The notes under the pieces are model-generated. The model worked only from the letters and a program-made list of their open reading frames with translations. It was not told the origin of the DNA and did no database searches. Source: Sphingomonas glacialis (GTDB taxonomy: Bacteria; Pseudomonadota; Alphaproteobacteria; Sphingomonadales; Sphingomonadaceae). Taken from it: DNA of 64,000 bases. Location: the NCBI RefSeq assembly GCF_006439055.1, contig NZ_RCZC01000002.1, positions 1,163,220 to 1,227,219 on the forward strand, written 5' to 3'. Shown here piece after piece: positions 54,991 through 63,366 of this stretch. Made by a program: the position numbers and the translations under genes. The number at the start of each line of letters is the position of its first letter. Position 1 is the first letter of the stretch.

Positions 54991-55839
54991 TTAGTTCTTG
55001 ATCTTCCAGCCTGAGCGCAGCAGCGCGTAGCACAGGATCCCGAGCGCGACGTCGATTGCGAAGATCACTGCGCCGCCGACCAGGACGGGCGAATCGGCGG
55101 TGCCGAGGAAGCCGTAACGGAAGCCCGAGATGATGTAGAAGAACGGGTTCACATGGCTGAACGCGCGGAAGGCGGGCGCGAGCGTATCGACCGAATAGAA
55201 GGTGCCCGACAGCAGCGTCAGCGGCGCGATCACGAAGTTCTGGACTGCCGCGGCATGATCGAACTTCTCCGCCCAGATCGAGGTCAGCACGCCGACCAGC
55301 GCGAGAAACGCCGAGCCGAGCAGCCCGAACCACAGGATCGCGAGCGGGTGATGCGGCACGATATGGACGCCCGGCCACAAGGCCATCGCGAGCGAAACGG
55401 CGAGCCCGACGCAGATCGCGCGCGTCACCGCGCCACCGACCATCGCGACGAGCAATTCGGCGGTCGACAGCGGCGGCATCAGATAATCGACGATCGTTCC
55501 CTGGATCTTGCCGACCAGCAGCGAGAAGCTCGCATTGGCAAACGCGTTCTGCAGCATCCCCATCACGATCAGCCCGGGCGCGATGAAATCGGCGAAGGGA
55601 ACCGCGACACCGCCAACCATCACGGGGCGTTTTCCGCCGGTCGCGACGGTGAAAATGATCAGAAACAGCAGGGTCGTGATCGCCGGCGCCCAGATCGTCT
55701 GCAGCTGCACCTTGAAGAAACGGCGCACCTCCTTGATATAGAGCGTTCGAAGACCGCCCCAATTGACATTCCGGATGACCGGAACGCCGGGAGCGTTCAT
55801 CATTGGACGAATTTCGCCGATTGGGGGCTGGCTGCTCAT
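54991..55839 (-). CDS. ABC-2 type transporter permease
   Basis: 282 residues from ATG 55839; two Met at about residue 12-13 give an alternative start. Six hydrophobic segments include ITTLLFLIIFTVATGG, GLIVMGMLQNAFANASFSLL and LVGVLTSIWAEKFD. The motif PLSTAELLVAMVGGAVTRA resembles the ABC-2 signature. No ATPase partner is adjacent; it would be encoded elsewhere. The lipoprotein follows 54 bp later. Substrate unknown (polysaccharide or lipid exporters have this fold). Confidence 0.82.
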   Translation of the reverse strand: MSSQPPIGEIRPMMNAPGVPVIRNVNWGGLRTLYIKEVRRFFKVQLQTIWAPAITTLLFLIIFTVATGGKRPVMVGGVAVPFADFIAPGLIVMGMLQNAFANASFSLLVGKIQGTIVDYLMPPLSTAELLVAMVGGAVTRAICVGLAVSLAMALWPGVHIVPHHPLAILWFGLLGSAFLALVGVLTSIWAEKFDHAAAVQNFVIAPLTLLSGTFYSVDTLAPAFRAFSHVNPFFYIISGFRYGFLGTADSPVLVGGAVIFAIDVALGILCYALLRSGWKIKN

Positions 55840-55902
55840 GGGGGTGTCGCTAAAGACTGCCGCCGCCGCCCGCAACCCCGGCATGACGATTGGGAAAATT
55901 GA

Positions 55903-56652
55903 ATGAGCTGGACCGACGAACGCATCGATACGCTGCGCAAAAGATGGGAAGCAGGCCAGACCGCGAGCCAGATCGCCGAGGAACTGGGTGGCGTCAGCCG
56001 CAACGCCGTCATCGGCAAGGCGCATCGCCTTGGCCTGCAGTCGCGCCCCTCGCCGGTGAAGCCGAACGATCCTGCCGCCACCGCCGCAGCACCTGCGCCG
56101 ACGCCAGCGCCCGCTCCGGCAGCGCCGCCCAAGGCCGCAGCCCCGCCCGCGCCGGCACCCAAGCCAGCCCCCCCTGCCCCGCGTCCTGCGGTCGTCGCAG
56201 CGCCCCCGGTCGCTGAGGTCGAGGACGAGGAAGAAGAGGAAATCGCAGTCGAGGCCGATAGCGACGACGACACCGACGAGGCCGACGCCGCGCCCGCCGT
56301 CGTGCGTCCCGCGCCCCCGATCCTGCGCTCGGTCGGCCCCGGCGGCTTCCTGCGCCAGGCGCCCGGCGAGCAGCAGGCGCCGATCACGCCCGCGCCGCCG
56401 CGCCGTCTCGTGCCGGCCAAGCCCTCGCCCGAAATGGCGGGCAAGACGACCTTGCTCGATCTCAACGACAAGATCTGCAAATGGCCGATCGGTCACCCGG
56501 GCGAGCCCGACTTCCACTTCTGCGGCGACAAGGTGAACCCCGGTTTCCCGTATTGCGTCGGGCATTGCGGCCATGCGTATCAGGCGCAGCTCCCGCGCCG
56601 CGATCGCCGCCCTGCGCCGCCGCTGCCGTTCGGCGGCCCGCGCGCACGCTGA
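55903..56652 (+). CDS. gcrA: GcrA cell cycle regulator
   Basis: 249 residues. Conserved alphaproteobacterial sigma-70 cofactor that works with CcrM methylation at GANTC sites. N-terminal helix-turn-helix-like SWTDERIDTLRKRWEAGQTA and GVSRNAVIGKAHRLGLQSRP, a long Pro/Ala then acidic linker (about residues 50-130), and the C-terminal ICKWPIGHPGEPDFHFCGDK with FPYCVGHCGHAY (Cys/His cluster). The linker is longer than in Caulobacter. Divergent from the ABC permease (63 bp). Confidence 0.95.
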   Translation: MSWTDERIDTLRKRWEAGQTASQIAEELGGVSRNAVIGKAHRLGLQSRPSPVKPNDPAATAAAPAPTPAPAPAAPPKAAAPPAPAPKPAPPAPRPAVVAAPPVAEVEDEEEEEIAVEADSDDDTDEADAAPAVVRPAPPILRSVGPGGFLRQAPGEQQAPITPAPPRRLVPAKPSPEMAGKTTLLDLNDKICKWPIGHPGEPDFHFCGDKVNPGFPYCVGHCGHAYQAQLPRRDRRPAPPLPFGGPRAR

Positions 56653-56670
56653 TCGCTTTCTAGCGGATAC

Positions 56671-56709
56671 AAAAAAGGGGCGCTCGGCAGATGCCGGGCG
56701 CCCCTTTTT
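56671..56709. terminator. Bidirectional terminator
   Basis: Stem GGGGCGCTCGGC / GCCGGGCGCCCC (56677-56704, one G-U pair) with AGAT loop, flanked by six A on the left and TTTTT on the right, so it can stop transcription from both sides. Between gcrA and the outer-membrane gene. Confidence 0.9.
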
Positions 56710-56717
56710 CTTTACTT

Positions 56718-56813
56718 CGTCACCCCGGCCCTGTGCCGGGGTCCACCGTGCCGCGCGAACCGCCAGGGCAGACCAGGCGTCCCGGTAGACCCCGGGACAA
56801 GCCCGGGGTGACG
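56718..56813. repeat. Palindromic repeat, family A, downstream of the gcrA terminator
   Basis: CGTCACCCCGGCCCTGTGCC at 56718 with arm ACAAGCCCGGGGTGACG ending at 56813. In the convergent gap between gcrA and the outer-membrane gene. Confidence 0.83.
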
Positions 56814-56824
56814 GTCGAAGAATT

Positions 56825-57694
56825 CTAGAAGCGGAAGTTCGCCGTCGCGCGGACGGTGCTCCAGCGGAACTTCGGATCATTGCGACGGAAGTCGGTGCCC
56901 GTGGTGTTGGGCGCGAGCACGAACGGGTTGGTCGCCGGCCCCGTACCGCGCGTCACGCGGACGCGGTAATCGTCGTCGTTATACTGGTTGTATAGATACT
57001 CGAGACCGATCGAGAAGTGACGACCGAGCTTCTGCTCGATGCCGCCGCCTGCGACGAAGCCCCACGCGTCATGCTTGCTGCCATTGTCGGCAAAGGCATT
57101 GGCGGTGTTGCTCGTGGTGAAGCTCGAGCTGGTCTTGGCATAGGCGCCGCCGCCGGTCGCGTAGAACAGCGTCTTGTCGAACGCATAGCCGGCGCGCAGG
57201 CGGGCATTGGCGTTGAAATCGATCTTGCGCGTCATCGTGTAGCTGGCGGGCGTGGTGCTGAACGCCGAGACGCTGTCGCGCACTTCGCTCTTGCCGAACT
57301 CACCGACGACACCGAACACGAGATGGCCATACTGCTTGTCGAAGCCGATGCGGCCCGAATAGCTGATATTGTCCTTGTCGTTGGTGCAACCCGTCAGCTT
57401 CCCGCTGCTGGTCGCGCGACCGTTGCAGAAGCCGGCGCCGGGCTGCGCAGTGGTCGGAGCGAAGGCGTTGGCGCCGGTCGCGGTGACGACGGATTCGGTG
57501 AACGCGCCGTCGAGGTTGCGGTCGAAAAGGATCGCCGAGCGCGTATCGTTGGGCTGCGCGTCGAAGCCGACGGTGCCGCCGACATACAGGCCGTCGAACG
57601 GCTTGGGATCGGCTTCCTGCGCCATGGCGGGGCTGGCGAACGCGAGGCCGGCAACGAGCATCGTCGCGGCGGAGAGCAGAGATTTGGTACGCAT
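56825..57694 (-). CDS. Outer-membrane beta-barrel protein
   Basis: 289 residues. Signal peptide (LLSAATMLVAGLAFASPAMA). Surface-porin-like strands (YVGGTVGFDAQPNDTRSAIL, DKDNISYSGRIGFDKQYGHL, VAGGGIEQKLGRHFSIGLEY) and terminal TANFRF with C-terminal Phe mark an OmpA/Opa-like barrel of OMP_b-brl type. Divergent from parE; the shared region has an 11-bp palindrome. Confidence 0.85.
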   Translation of the reverse strand: MRTKSLLSAATMLVAGLAFASPAMAQEADPKPFDGLYVGGTVGFDAQPNDTRSAILFDRNLDGAFTESVVTATGANAFAPTTAQPGAGFCNGRATSSGKLTGCTNDKDNISYSGRIGFDKQYGHLVFGVVGEFGKSEVRDSVSAFSTTPASYTMTRKIDFNANARLRAGYAFDKTLFYATGGGAYAKTSSSFTTSNTANAFADNGSKHDAWGFVAGGGIEQKLGRHFSIGLEYLYNQYNDDDYRVRVTRGTGPATNPFVLAPNTTGTDFRRNDPKFRWSTVRATANFRF

Positions 57695-57753
57695 GGAAAC
57701 TCCTGAACAGCTGGATCAGCGCCGGAGAGACGTGCGAAGGGACGCTTTGGCCG

Positions 57754-57783
57754 CATCAACATGAACATTCTGTCATGTTGATG
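57754..57783. promoter_or_regulatory. Perfect 11-bp inverted repeat between the barrel gene and parE
   Basis: CATCAACATGA (57754-57764) and TCATGTTGATG (57773-57783) with 8-base spacer ACATTCTG; an AT-rich TTAATATATCAC follows at 57784. Good candidate for an operator of the barrel gene or a strong leader hairpin. Sequence-only evidence. Confidence 0.45.
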
Positions 57784-57854
57784 TTAATATATCACACTGG
57801 TTTCGTATGACGCGGCAGTTGGCAGCGGCGCCACCGCGGCCCTATAGCGGTACC

Positions 57855-59837
57855 ATGTCCGAAGACCTGTTCGCCGCCACCCCGAAACATCAGCCGACCG
57901 ATTATGACGCTTCCTCGATCGAGGTGCTCGAGGGGTTAGAACCCGTCCGCCGCCGGCCTGGCATGTATATCGGCGGCACCGACGAGCGCGCCTATCACCA
58001 TCTCGCCGCCGAAGTGCTCGACAATGCGATGGACGAGGCGGTCGCGGGCCATGCGACGCGGATCGAGATCGAGCTGCATGTCGGCAACAAATTGGTGATC
58101 GTCGATAATGGCCGCGGCATGCCGGTCGACCCGCATCCCAAATTCCCCGGCAAGTCGGCGCTCGAAGTGATCATGTCGATGCTCCATTCGGGCGGCAAGT
58201 TCGAGGGCAAGGCCTATGCGACGAGCGGCGGCCTCCACGGCGTCGGCGTCAGCGTGGTCAACGCGCTGTCGAGCGACACGGTGGTCGAGGTCGCGCGCAA
58301 CCGTGAGCTCTACCGCCAGCGCTTCTCGCGCGGCGAGACGCTGGGGCCGCTCGAGCATGTCGGCGCCGCCCCCAACCGGCGCGGCACCTCTGTCAGCTTC
58401 GTCCCCGACGAGCAGATCTTCGGGCCCGAGATGCACTTCAAGCCGGCGCGGCTCTACAAATTGGCGCGCTCCAAGGCGTATCTGTTCGCCGGCGTCGAGC
58501 TGCGCTGGAAATGCGCGCCCGAGCTGATCAGCGACGACACGCCGGCCGAGGCGGTGTTCCAATTCCCCGGCGGCCTCGCCGACCATCTGCGCGAGCAGAT
58601 CGGCACGCGCGAATGCGCGACGACCGACTTCTTCGTCACCCGCCAGGATTTCCCAGGCAGCGCCGGTCGCGTCGAATGCGCGGTCGCCTGGCCGCTGTGG
58701 AGCGACGGCTCATACAGCTGGTATTGCAACACCATCCCGACCCCCGACGGCGGCACGCATGAGGCTGGCCTGCGCAACGCGTTGGTCAAGGGCATCCGCG
58801 CGTTCGGCGAGCTCGTCGGGCAGAAGAAGGCCAAGGACATCTCGGCCGAGGACATCATGACCGGGAGCGAGCTGATGCTCTCGGTCTTCATCCGCGAGCC
58901 GCAGTTCCAGAGCCAGACCAAGGATCGGCTCTCGAGCCCCGAGGCGACGCCATTGGTCGAGAAAGCGGTGCGCGACCATTTCGACCATTTCCTCAGCAAC
59001 AATATGGAGCGCGGCAAGGCGCTGCTGACCTATGTCATCGAGCGGATGGACGAACGCCTCGCGCGCAAGGCCGAGCGCGAGGTCAAGCGCAAGACCGCCA
59101 CTAGCGCGCGCAAACTCCGCCTGCCGGGCAAGCTCACCGACTGCGCCTCGGCCGGCCCCGAGGGCACCGAGATCTTCATCGTCGAGGGCGATTCGGCCGG
59201 CGGCTCGGCCAAGCAGGCGCGCGACCGCAAGACGCAGGCGATCCTGCCGATCCGCGGCAAGATCCTCAACGTCGCCTCCGCCACGATGGCGAAGATCGCC
59301 GGCAATTCGGAAATCGCCGATCTGATCCAGGCGCTCGGGTGCGGCACACGGAAGACCTGCGTCGCCGAGAACCTGCGCTACGAACGCGTCGTCATCATGA
59401 CCGACGCAGACGTCGACGGCGCGCATATCGCGACGTTGTTGATGACCTTCTTCTTCCAGGAAATGCCCGAGATCGTGCGCGCTGGGCACGTCTATCTCGC
59501 ACAGCCGCCGCTCTATCGGCTCACCTCTGGCACCAAGAGCCTCTACGCGATGGACGACGCGCACCGCGAGTTGCTCGAAAAGACCGAGTTCAAGGGCAAG
59601 AAGGTCGAGATCGGGCGCTTCAAGGGTCTCGGCGAGATGAACCCGATGCAACTGCGCGAAACGACGATGGACCCCAAGTCGCGCGCGATGCTGCGTATCA
59701 CGCTGCCGCAGGAATATGAGGGCCGCGCGGTGACCAAGGACCTGGTCGACCGGCTGATGGGCACCAACCCCGCGCACCGCTTTGCCTTCATCCAGGAAAA
59801 CGCCGCACGGCTCGACGAGGCGGCGATCGACGCCTGA
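57855..59837 (+). CDS. parE: DNA topoisomerase IV subunit B
   Basis: 660 residues. ATPase subunit that drives decatenation of sister chromosomes with ParC. GHKL ATPase (EVLDNAMDEAVAGHA, GRGMPVDPHPK, GGLHGVGVSVVNAL), TOPRIM with EGDSAGGSAKQARDRKTQAI and TDADVDGAHIATLLMTF, and the C-terminal RFKGLGEMNPMQL. Length and the KTQAILPIRGKILNV string favour ParE over GyrB. ATG 57855 chosen. Confidence 0.94.
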   Translation: MSEDLFAATPKHQPTDYDASSIEVLEGLEPVRRRPGMYIGGTDERAYHHLAAEVLDNAMDEAVAGHATRIEIELHVGNKLVIVDNGRGMPVDPHPKFPGKSALEVIMSMLHSGGKFEGKAYATSGGLHGVGVSVVNALSSDTVVEVARNRELYRQRFSRGETLGPLEHVGAAPNRRGTSVSFVPDEQIFGPEMHFKPARLYKLARSKAYLFAGVELRWKCAPELISDDTPAEAVFQFPGGLADHLREQIGTRECATTDFFVTRQDFPGSAGRVECAVAWPLWSDGSYSWYCNTIPTPDGGTHEAGLRNALVKGIRAFGELVGQKKAKDISAEDIMTGSELMLSVFIREPQFQSQTKDRLSSPEATPLVEKAVRDHFDHFLSNNMERGKALLTYVIERMDERLARKAEREVKRKTATSARKLRLPGKLTDCASAGPEGTEIFIVEGDSAGGSAKQARDRKTQAILPIRGKILNVASATMAKIAGNSEIADLIQALGCGTRKTCVAENLRYERVVIMTDADVDGAHIATLLMTFFFQEMPEIVRAGHVYLAQPPLYRLTSGTKSLYAMDDAHRELLEKTEFKGKKVEIGRFKGLGEMNPMQLRETTMDPKSRAMLRITLPQEYEGRAVTKDLVDRLMGTNPAHRFAFIQENAARLDEAAIDA

Positions 59838-59949
59838 GCGTTGCAGCGGCGGTCTTTGTTGCCCTGCAAGCGACGGACGCGCAACGATTTCCGCTTGTGC
59901 TATCCTGCGCTACTCTCCGCCAGCCGTGCCGTGCGGCAGGAGACGAAAC

Positions 59950-61269
59950 GTGATTCGCAGCTTCGCATTGGCCCTGGCGCTGGTCGCATCCACCCCGCCC
60001 GCGCTCGCCCAGACGGCCCCGGCGGCGGCCCCGACACCGAGCGATCCGCTACGGATGCGCGCCGAGGCGCTGCTCGGCATCCTCGCCGGCGGCGGCGATA
60101 CCGCGACGAGCTTCGACCCGACCTTCCTCGCGCAACTGCCCGACGCCAGGATCCGCGCGGTCGCCAAGCAATTGTCGGATGGCTTCGGCCAACCGCTGGC
60201 GATCGAAATGCTGACCGCGGCGACACCGCAAAAGGCGCTGATCGCGGTGCGCTACGCACGCGGCACGGTCGCGATGACGATGGTGATCACACCTGCGGCG
60301 CCGTATCGGATCATCGGTCTGTTGGTCACTGGCACGACATCGGGCGAGGCGGCGCTCGACGCGATCGCGGCGACCGTCGCCACCCTGCCCGGCACCGCAG
60401 GCTTCTCTGTCGCGCGGCTCGGCGATGGCGCACCGCAACCGCTCGGGGCGAGCAAACCCGACACCGATTTCGCGATCGGCTCTGCGTTCAAGCTCGCCAT
60501 CCTCGCCGAGGCGATCCGTGCGACCAATGCCGGTGAACGGCGGTGGGACGATCTGGTGACGCTCGACGGCGCGCCCCTTCCGGGCGGTCTTTACACCGCG
60601 AAACCGGCGGGCACCAAGGTGACGCTGCGCGAGCTTGTGCAGAAGATGATCTCGGTCAGCGATAACAGCGCCACCGACGTGCTGCTCGCTGCGCTCAGCC
60701 GCGCCAAGGTCGAGGCGATGCTGCCGGTGATCGGCTGGCACCATGCCGCGCGCAACCGCCCCTTTCTCAGCACGCTCGACATCTTCAAGCTCAAGGGCAC
60801 GCCGGGCGGCGCGCTCGGCAAGCGCTGGCTGACGCTCGACGAACGCGGCCGTCGCGCGCTGCTCGCCAAGGAAATCGCCGCGACGCCTTTGAGTGCGATC
60901 GACCCGCGGATGTTCCAGCGGGGCGTGCCGGTGATGCTCGACATCGAATGGTTCGCGAGCCCCGCCGACCTGGTCCGCACGATGGACTGGATCCGCCGCA
61001 ACACCGAGACCGGCCCCGGCGCCGAGGCGCGCGCGATCCTCGCGATCAACTCCGGCATCGGCCCGGCGCAGGCGGCGCGCTGGGGGTATGTCGGTTACAA
61101 GGGCGGGTCGGAGCCGGGCGTGATCGAGATGACGCTGTTGCTGCGCTCCAAGGCGGGCGGCTGGTATGCGCTGGCGGCGAGTTGGAACAATCCCGCGGCC
61201 GCAGTCGATGAGGCGCGTTTCGTGGGGCTGGTGAGCCGGGCTGCCGACTTGATCGCAAGCCACGAATAA
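59950..61269 (+). CDS. Class A beta-lactamase-like serine hydrolase
   Basis: 439 residues from GTG 59950. Signal peptide (FALALALVASTPPALAQT). An extra N-terminal domain of about 150 residues precedes the hydrolase. Motif series SAFKLAILAEAIR (SxxK), VSDNSATDVLL (SDN) and VGYKGGSEPGV (KTG position) matches penicillin-binding/beta-lactamase folds. Real beta-lactamase activity cannot be claimed: many such proteins are of unknown use. Downstream of parE by 112 bp. Confidence 0.82.
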   Translation: MIRSFALALALVASTPPALAQTAPAAAPTPSDPLRMRAEALLGILAGGGDTATSFDPTFLAQLPDARIRAVAKQLSDGFGQPLAIEMLTAATPQKALIAVRYARGTVAMTMVITPAAPYRIIGLLVTGTTSGEAALDAIAATVATLPGTAGFSVARLGDGAPQPLGASKPDTDFAIGSAFKLAILAEAIRATNAGERRWDDLVTLDGAPLPGGLYTAKPAGTKVTLRELVQKMISVSDNSATDVLLAALSRAKVEAMLPVIGWHHAARNRPFLSTLDIFKLKGTPGGALGKRWLTLDERGRRALLAKEIAATPLSAIDPRMFQRGVPVMLDIEWFASPADLVRTMDWIRRNTETGPGAEARAILAINSGIGPAQAARWGYVGYKGGSEPGVIEMTLLLRSKAGGWYALAASWNNPAAAVDEARFVGLVSRAADLIASHE

Positions 61270-61364
61270 AGGGGCCATATTCCGCGCATGTCGGGCGCGT
61301 GAGCGCTGGACCCGACGCAAAAGCCGACATACGCTGTGGCACGATTACGATGGGGGACGCTGCG

Positions 61365-62561
61365 ATGGTTCGACTGCTCTGGCTCCTCGCACTGACCGCC
61401 GCGACCCCCGCGGCTGCGCAGCAGGCCAAGCCCGTGCCCACCACCGGCCCCGACATCGTGGTGACGGGAGCCTCGCTCAAGGACGCGGAGGCCGCGCTCG
61501 CGCGCTGCCTCGAGCAGCATTGCCCGCCCGACCGCGATATCGCCGCAACGCTCGCGGTTGCCGAAACGCAGTTCGTCGCGGGCGACTATCAGGCCGCGCG
61601 CACGGTCATGCTCAAATCGATCGGCCGCAACCAGCGTCATGCCAAGAGCTACCCGGTCGCGGTCTCGGACCTGCTGCGTGCCCATTCGCGCGTCGCGGCG
61701 CATCTCGGCGAGCAAGGCGCGTATCGCTCTGGCGCGCTCGACGTCATCAGCGCGCTCAAGGCGGGTATGCCCGAGACCGACCCGCGCGTGCTCGACGCAC
61801 GCATCGAACTTGCCGATGCTTATTTGAAGACCGGGCGGTCCGACGGCGCGATCGATCTGTATCAGACCGTCGCGCACCGGGCGCACGATCTTCAACTCGC
61901 GCAGGTCGAGGGCAATGCGCTGCTGCGCGTCGCCGCGGCTTATATGGCGATGTCACAGTCTCGTAACGACGCATTTTTCTCGGCCGCGCTCACGGCGTGC
62001 GACAAGGTTATGGCGCTGCACGATCCGGCGGCTGCGCCGTTCGTTGGTGCAGCGAGGCTGTTGAAGGCCAAACTCGCCGTCAAAAAGGGCGATCCGGGGG
62101 CGATCGACCGGCTGGTCGATACCTATCGCACGCTTGCAGTCGATGCGAAGATCCCGATCCTGCTCTATGCGCCCAAAATCCAGCAACCCGAATTGTCGGG
62201 CCGCGAAACCGCGGATGGGGAGACGCTCAACAAGATGGCGATCGGCGATTTCGAAGGGCAATGGGTCGATGTCGGCTTCGAAATCGACGCTAACGGAAAG
62301 ACCAGCGATGCCGAAGTGCTCCGCCAGAGTCCGACGCTTTCGGGCAATTGGATCAAGCCGATCCTGACCGCGATCGCCGGGCGCCGCTACGCCCCGCTCG
62401 CGACCGGCAGACAGGCGATCCCCCGCGTCGAGCGCTATACCTATACTGCGGGCTGGACGACGATGACCGGTTCGCGGATCCGCGTCCGCTCGCCGATCCC
62501 CACGATCGAGATTCTCGACCTGTCGCGCAACCCACCGCCGGCCGAGCCCAAACCGCGTTAG
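61365..62561 (+). CDS. Secreted tetratricopeptide-type hypothetical protein
   Basis: 398 residues from ATG 61365 (GGGGGA 8 bases before). Signal peptide (LWLLALTAATPAAAQQ). A helical middle (AETQFVAGDYQAARTVMLKS, ADAYLKTGRSDGAIDLYQTV) looks TPR-like; the C-terminal 110 residues (GQWVDVGFEIDANGKTSDAE, then TLSGNWIKPILTAIAGRRYA) resemble TonB C-terminal-type 'energy transducer' folds. Function unknown. The stop overlaps the convergent small membrane gene. Confidence 0.75.
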   Translation: MVRLLWLLALTAATPAAAQQAKPVPTTGPDIVVTGASLKDAEAALARCLEQHCPPDRDIAATLAVAETQFVAGDYQAARTVMLKSIGRNQRHAKSYPVAVSDLLRAHSRVAAHLGEQGAYRSGALDVISALKAGMPETDPRVLDARIELADAYLKTGRSDGAIDLYQTVAHRAHDLQLAQVEGNALLRVAAAYMAMSQSRNDAFFSAALTACDKVMALHDPAAAPFVGAARLLKAKLAVKKGDPGAIDRLVDTYRTLAVDAKIPILLYAPKIQQPELSGRETADGETLNKMAIGDFEGQWVDVGFEIDANGKTSDAEVLRQSPTLSGNWIKPILTAIAGRRYAPLATGRQAIPRVERYTYTAGWTTMTGSRIRVRSPIPTIEILDLSRNPPPAEPKPR

Positions 62562-62833
62562 CGCCGCATCCGCGCCTGATGATATTTCGCCCGCACGACG
62601 ATCCCGGCGAGCAGATGCAGCGCCGCCACACCGAGCAGGAACAACGGCAGGATCATCGGCACCTGCGGCCAGTAGCGCGCCCGCAAAGCGGCGAGCAGCG
62701 CGCCCGCGACGGCGAGCGCGACGCCCATCCAGCGGATCGGCCGCGCGACCATGCGCAGCTCGGCCTTGTAGGCGGCGCGCTCTACAGGGTCGTTGAGATT
62801 GGGCGGCGGCGCGGCGGCCTGGTCTTGTGTCAT
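62558..62833 (-). CDS. Small hypothetical membrane protein
   Basis: 91 residues from ATG 62833 (62845 possible). Pro/Ala start, then two hydrophobic segments WMGVALAVAGALLAALRAR and VPMILPLFLLGVAALHLLAG and a basic end (RAKYHQARMRR). The ATG overlaps the GNAT stop upstream (ATGA). No family known. Confidence 0.7.
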   Translation of the reverse strand: MTQDQAAAPPPNLNDPVERAAYKAELRMVARPIRWMGVALAVAGALLAALRARYWPQVPMILPLFLLGVAALHLLAGIVVRAKYHQARMRR

Positions 62834-63366
62834 CGATCGGTCCATTCGCTGGCAAGCAGGCCCCACAGGACGGTGTCGCGGATGCCGATATGCGTTTCCC
62901 ACTCGGCTCGCAGCAGACCCTCGCGCTGGAAGCCGAGCGTTGCGAGCAGCGCGTTGGAGGGCGTATTGTCTGGGTCGGTATCGGCGAACACGCGGCGCTG
63001 CCGCTCGACGCGGAAGAGCTGGTCGAGCACCGCACGCACCGCTTCGCGCGCAATGCCGCAGCCCCAATGCTCGCGGGCGAGCATGTAACCGATCTCGCAG
63101 ACGTCAATGCGCTTCTCTCCGACCCAGACGAAGCCGATCGCGCGATCGTCATCGGTAAGAGTTATCGCCCAGGCGCGCCACGTGGCGTCGCGTTCGGGCG
63201 GCTTGGTGAGCTCGGCACGCGTCTGTTCGACCGAGTCATGGGGTGCAGTCGACCAATAGGTCATCGCGTCGACATCGGCGAAGATGGGAAACAACGCGTC
63301 GGCATCGTCTGGCGTCCGCTCGCGCAGGCGCAGCCGAGCTGTTTCCAGAACCGGCACCGACCTCAT
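62830..63366 (-). CDS. GNAT family N-acetyltransferase (RimJ/RimL-like)
   Basis: 178 residues from ATG 63366. LETARLRLRERTPDDADAL, EIGYMLAREHWGCGIAREAV and GFQREGLLRAEWETHIGI place it in the Acetyltransf_3 group. Substrate unknown. Its ATG overlaps the LysR stop. Confidence 0.87.
   Translation of the reverse strand: MRSVPVLETARLRLRERTPDDADALFPIFADVDAMTYWSTAPHDSVEQTRAELTKPPERDATWRAWAITLTDDDRAIGFVWVGEKRIDVCEIGYMLAREHWGCGIAREAVRAVLDQLFRVERQRRVFADTDPDNTPSNALLATLGFQREGLLRAEWETHIGIRDTVLWGLLASEWTDR

Noticed and set aside
59950..61269. Antibiotic resistance beta-lactamase
   Set aside because: Only fold-level motifs are seen; the domain layout differs and no activity can be inferred.
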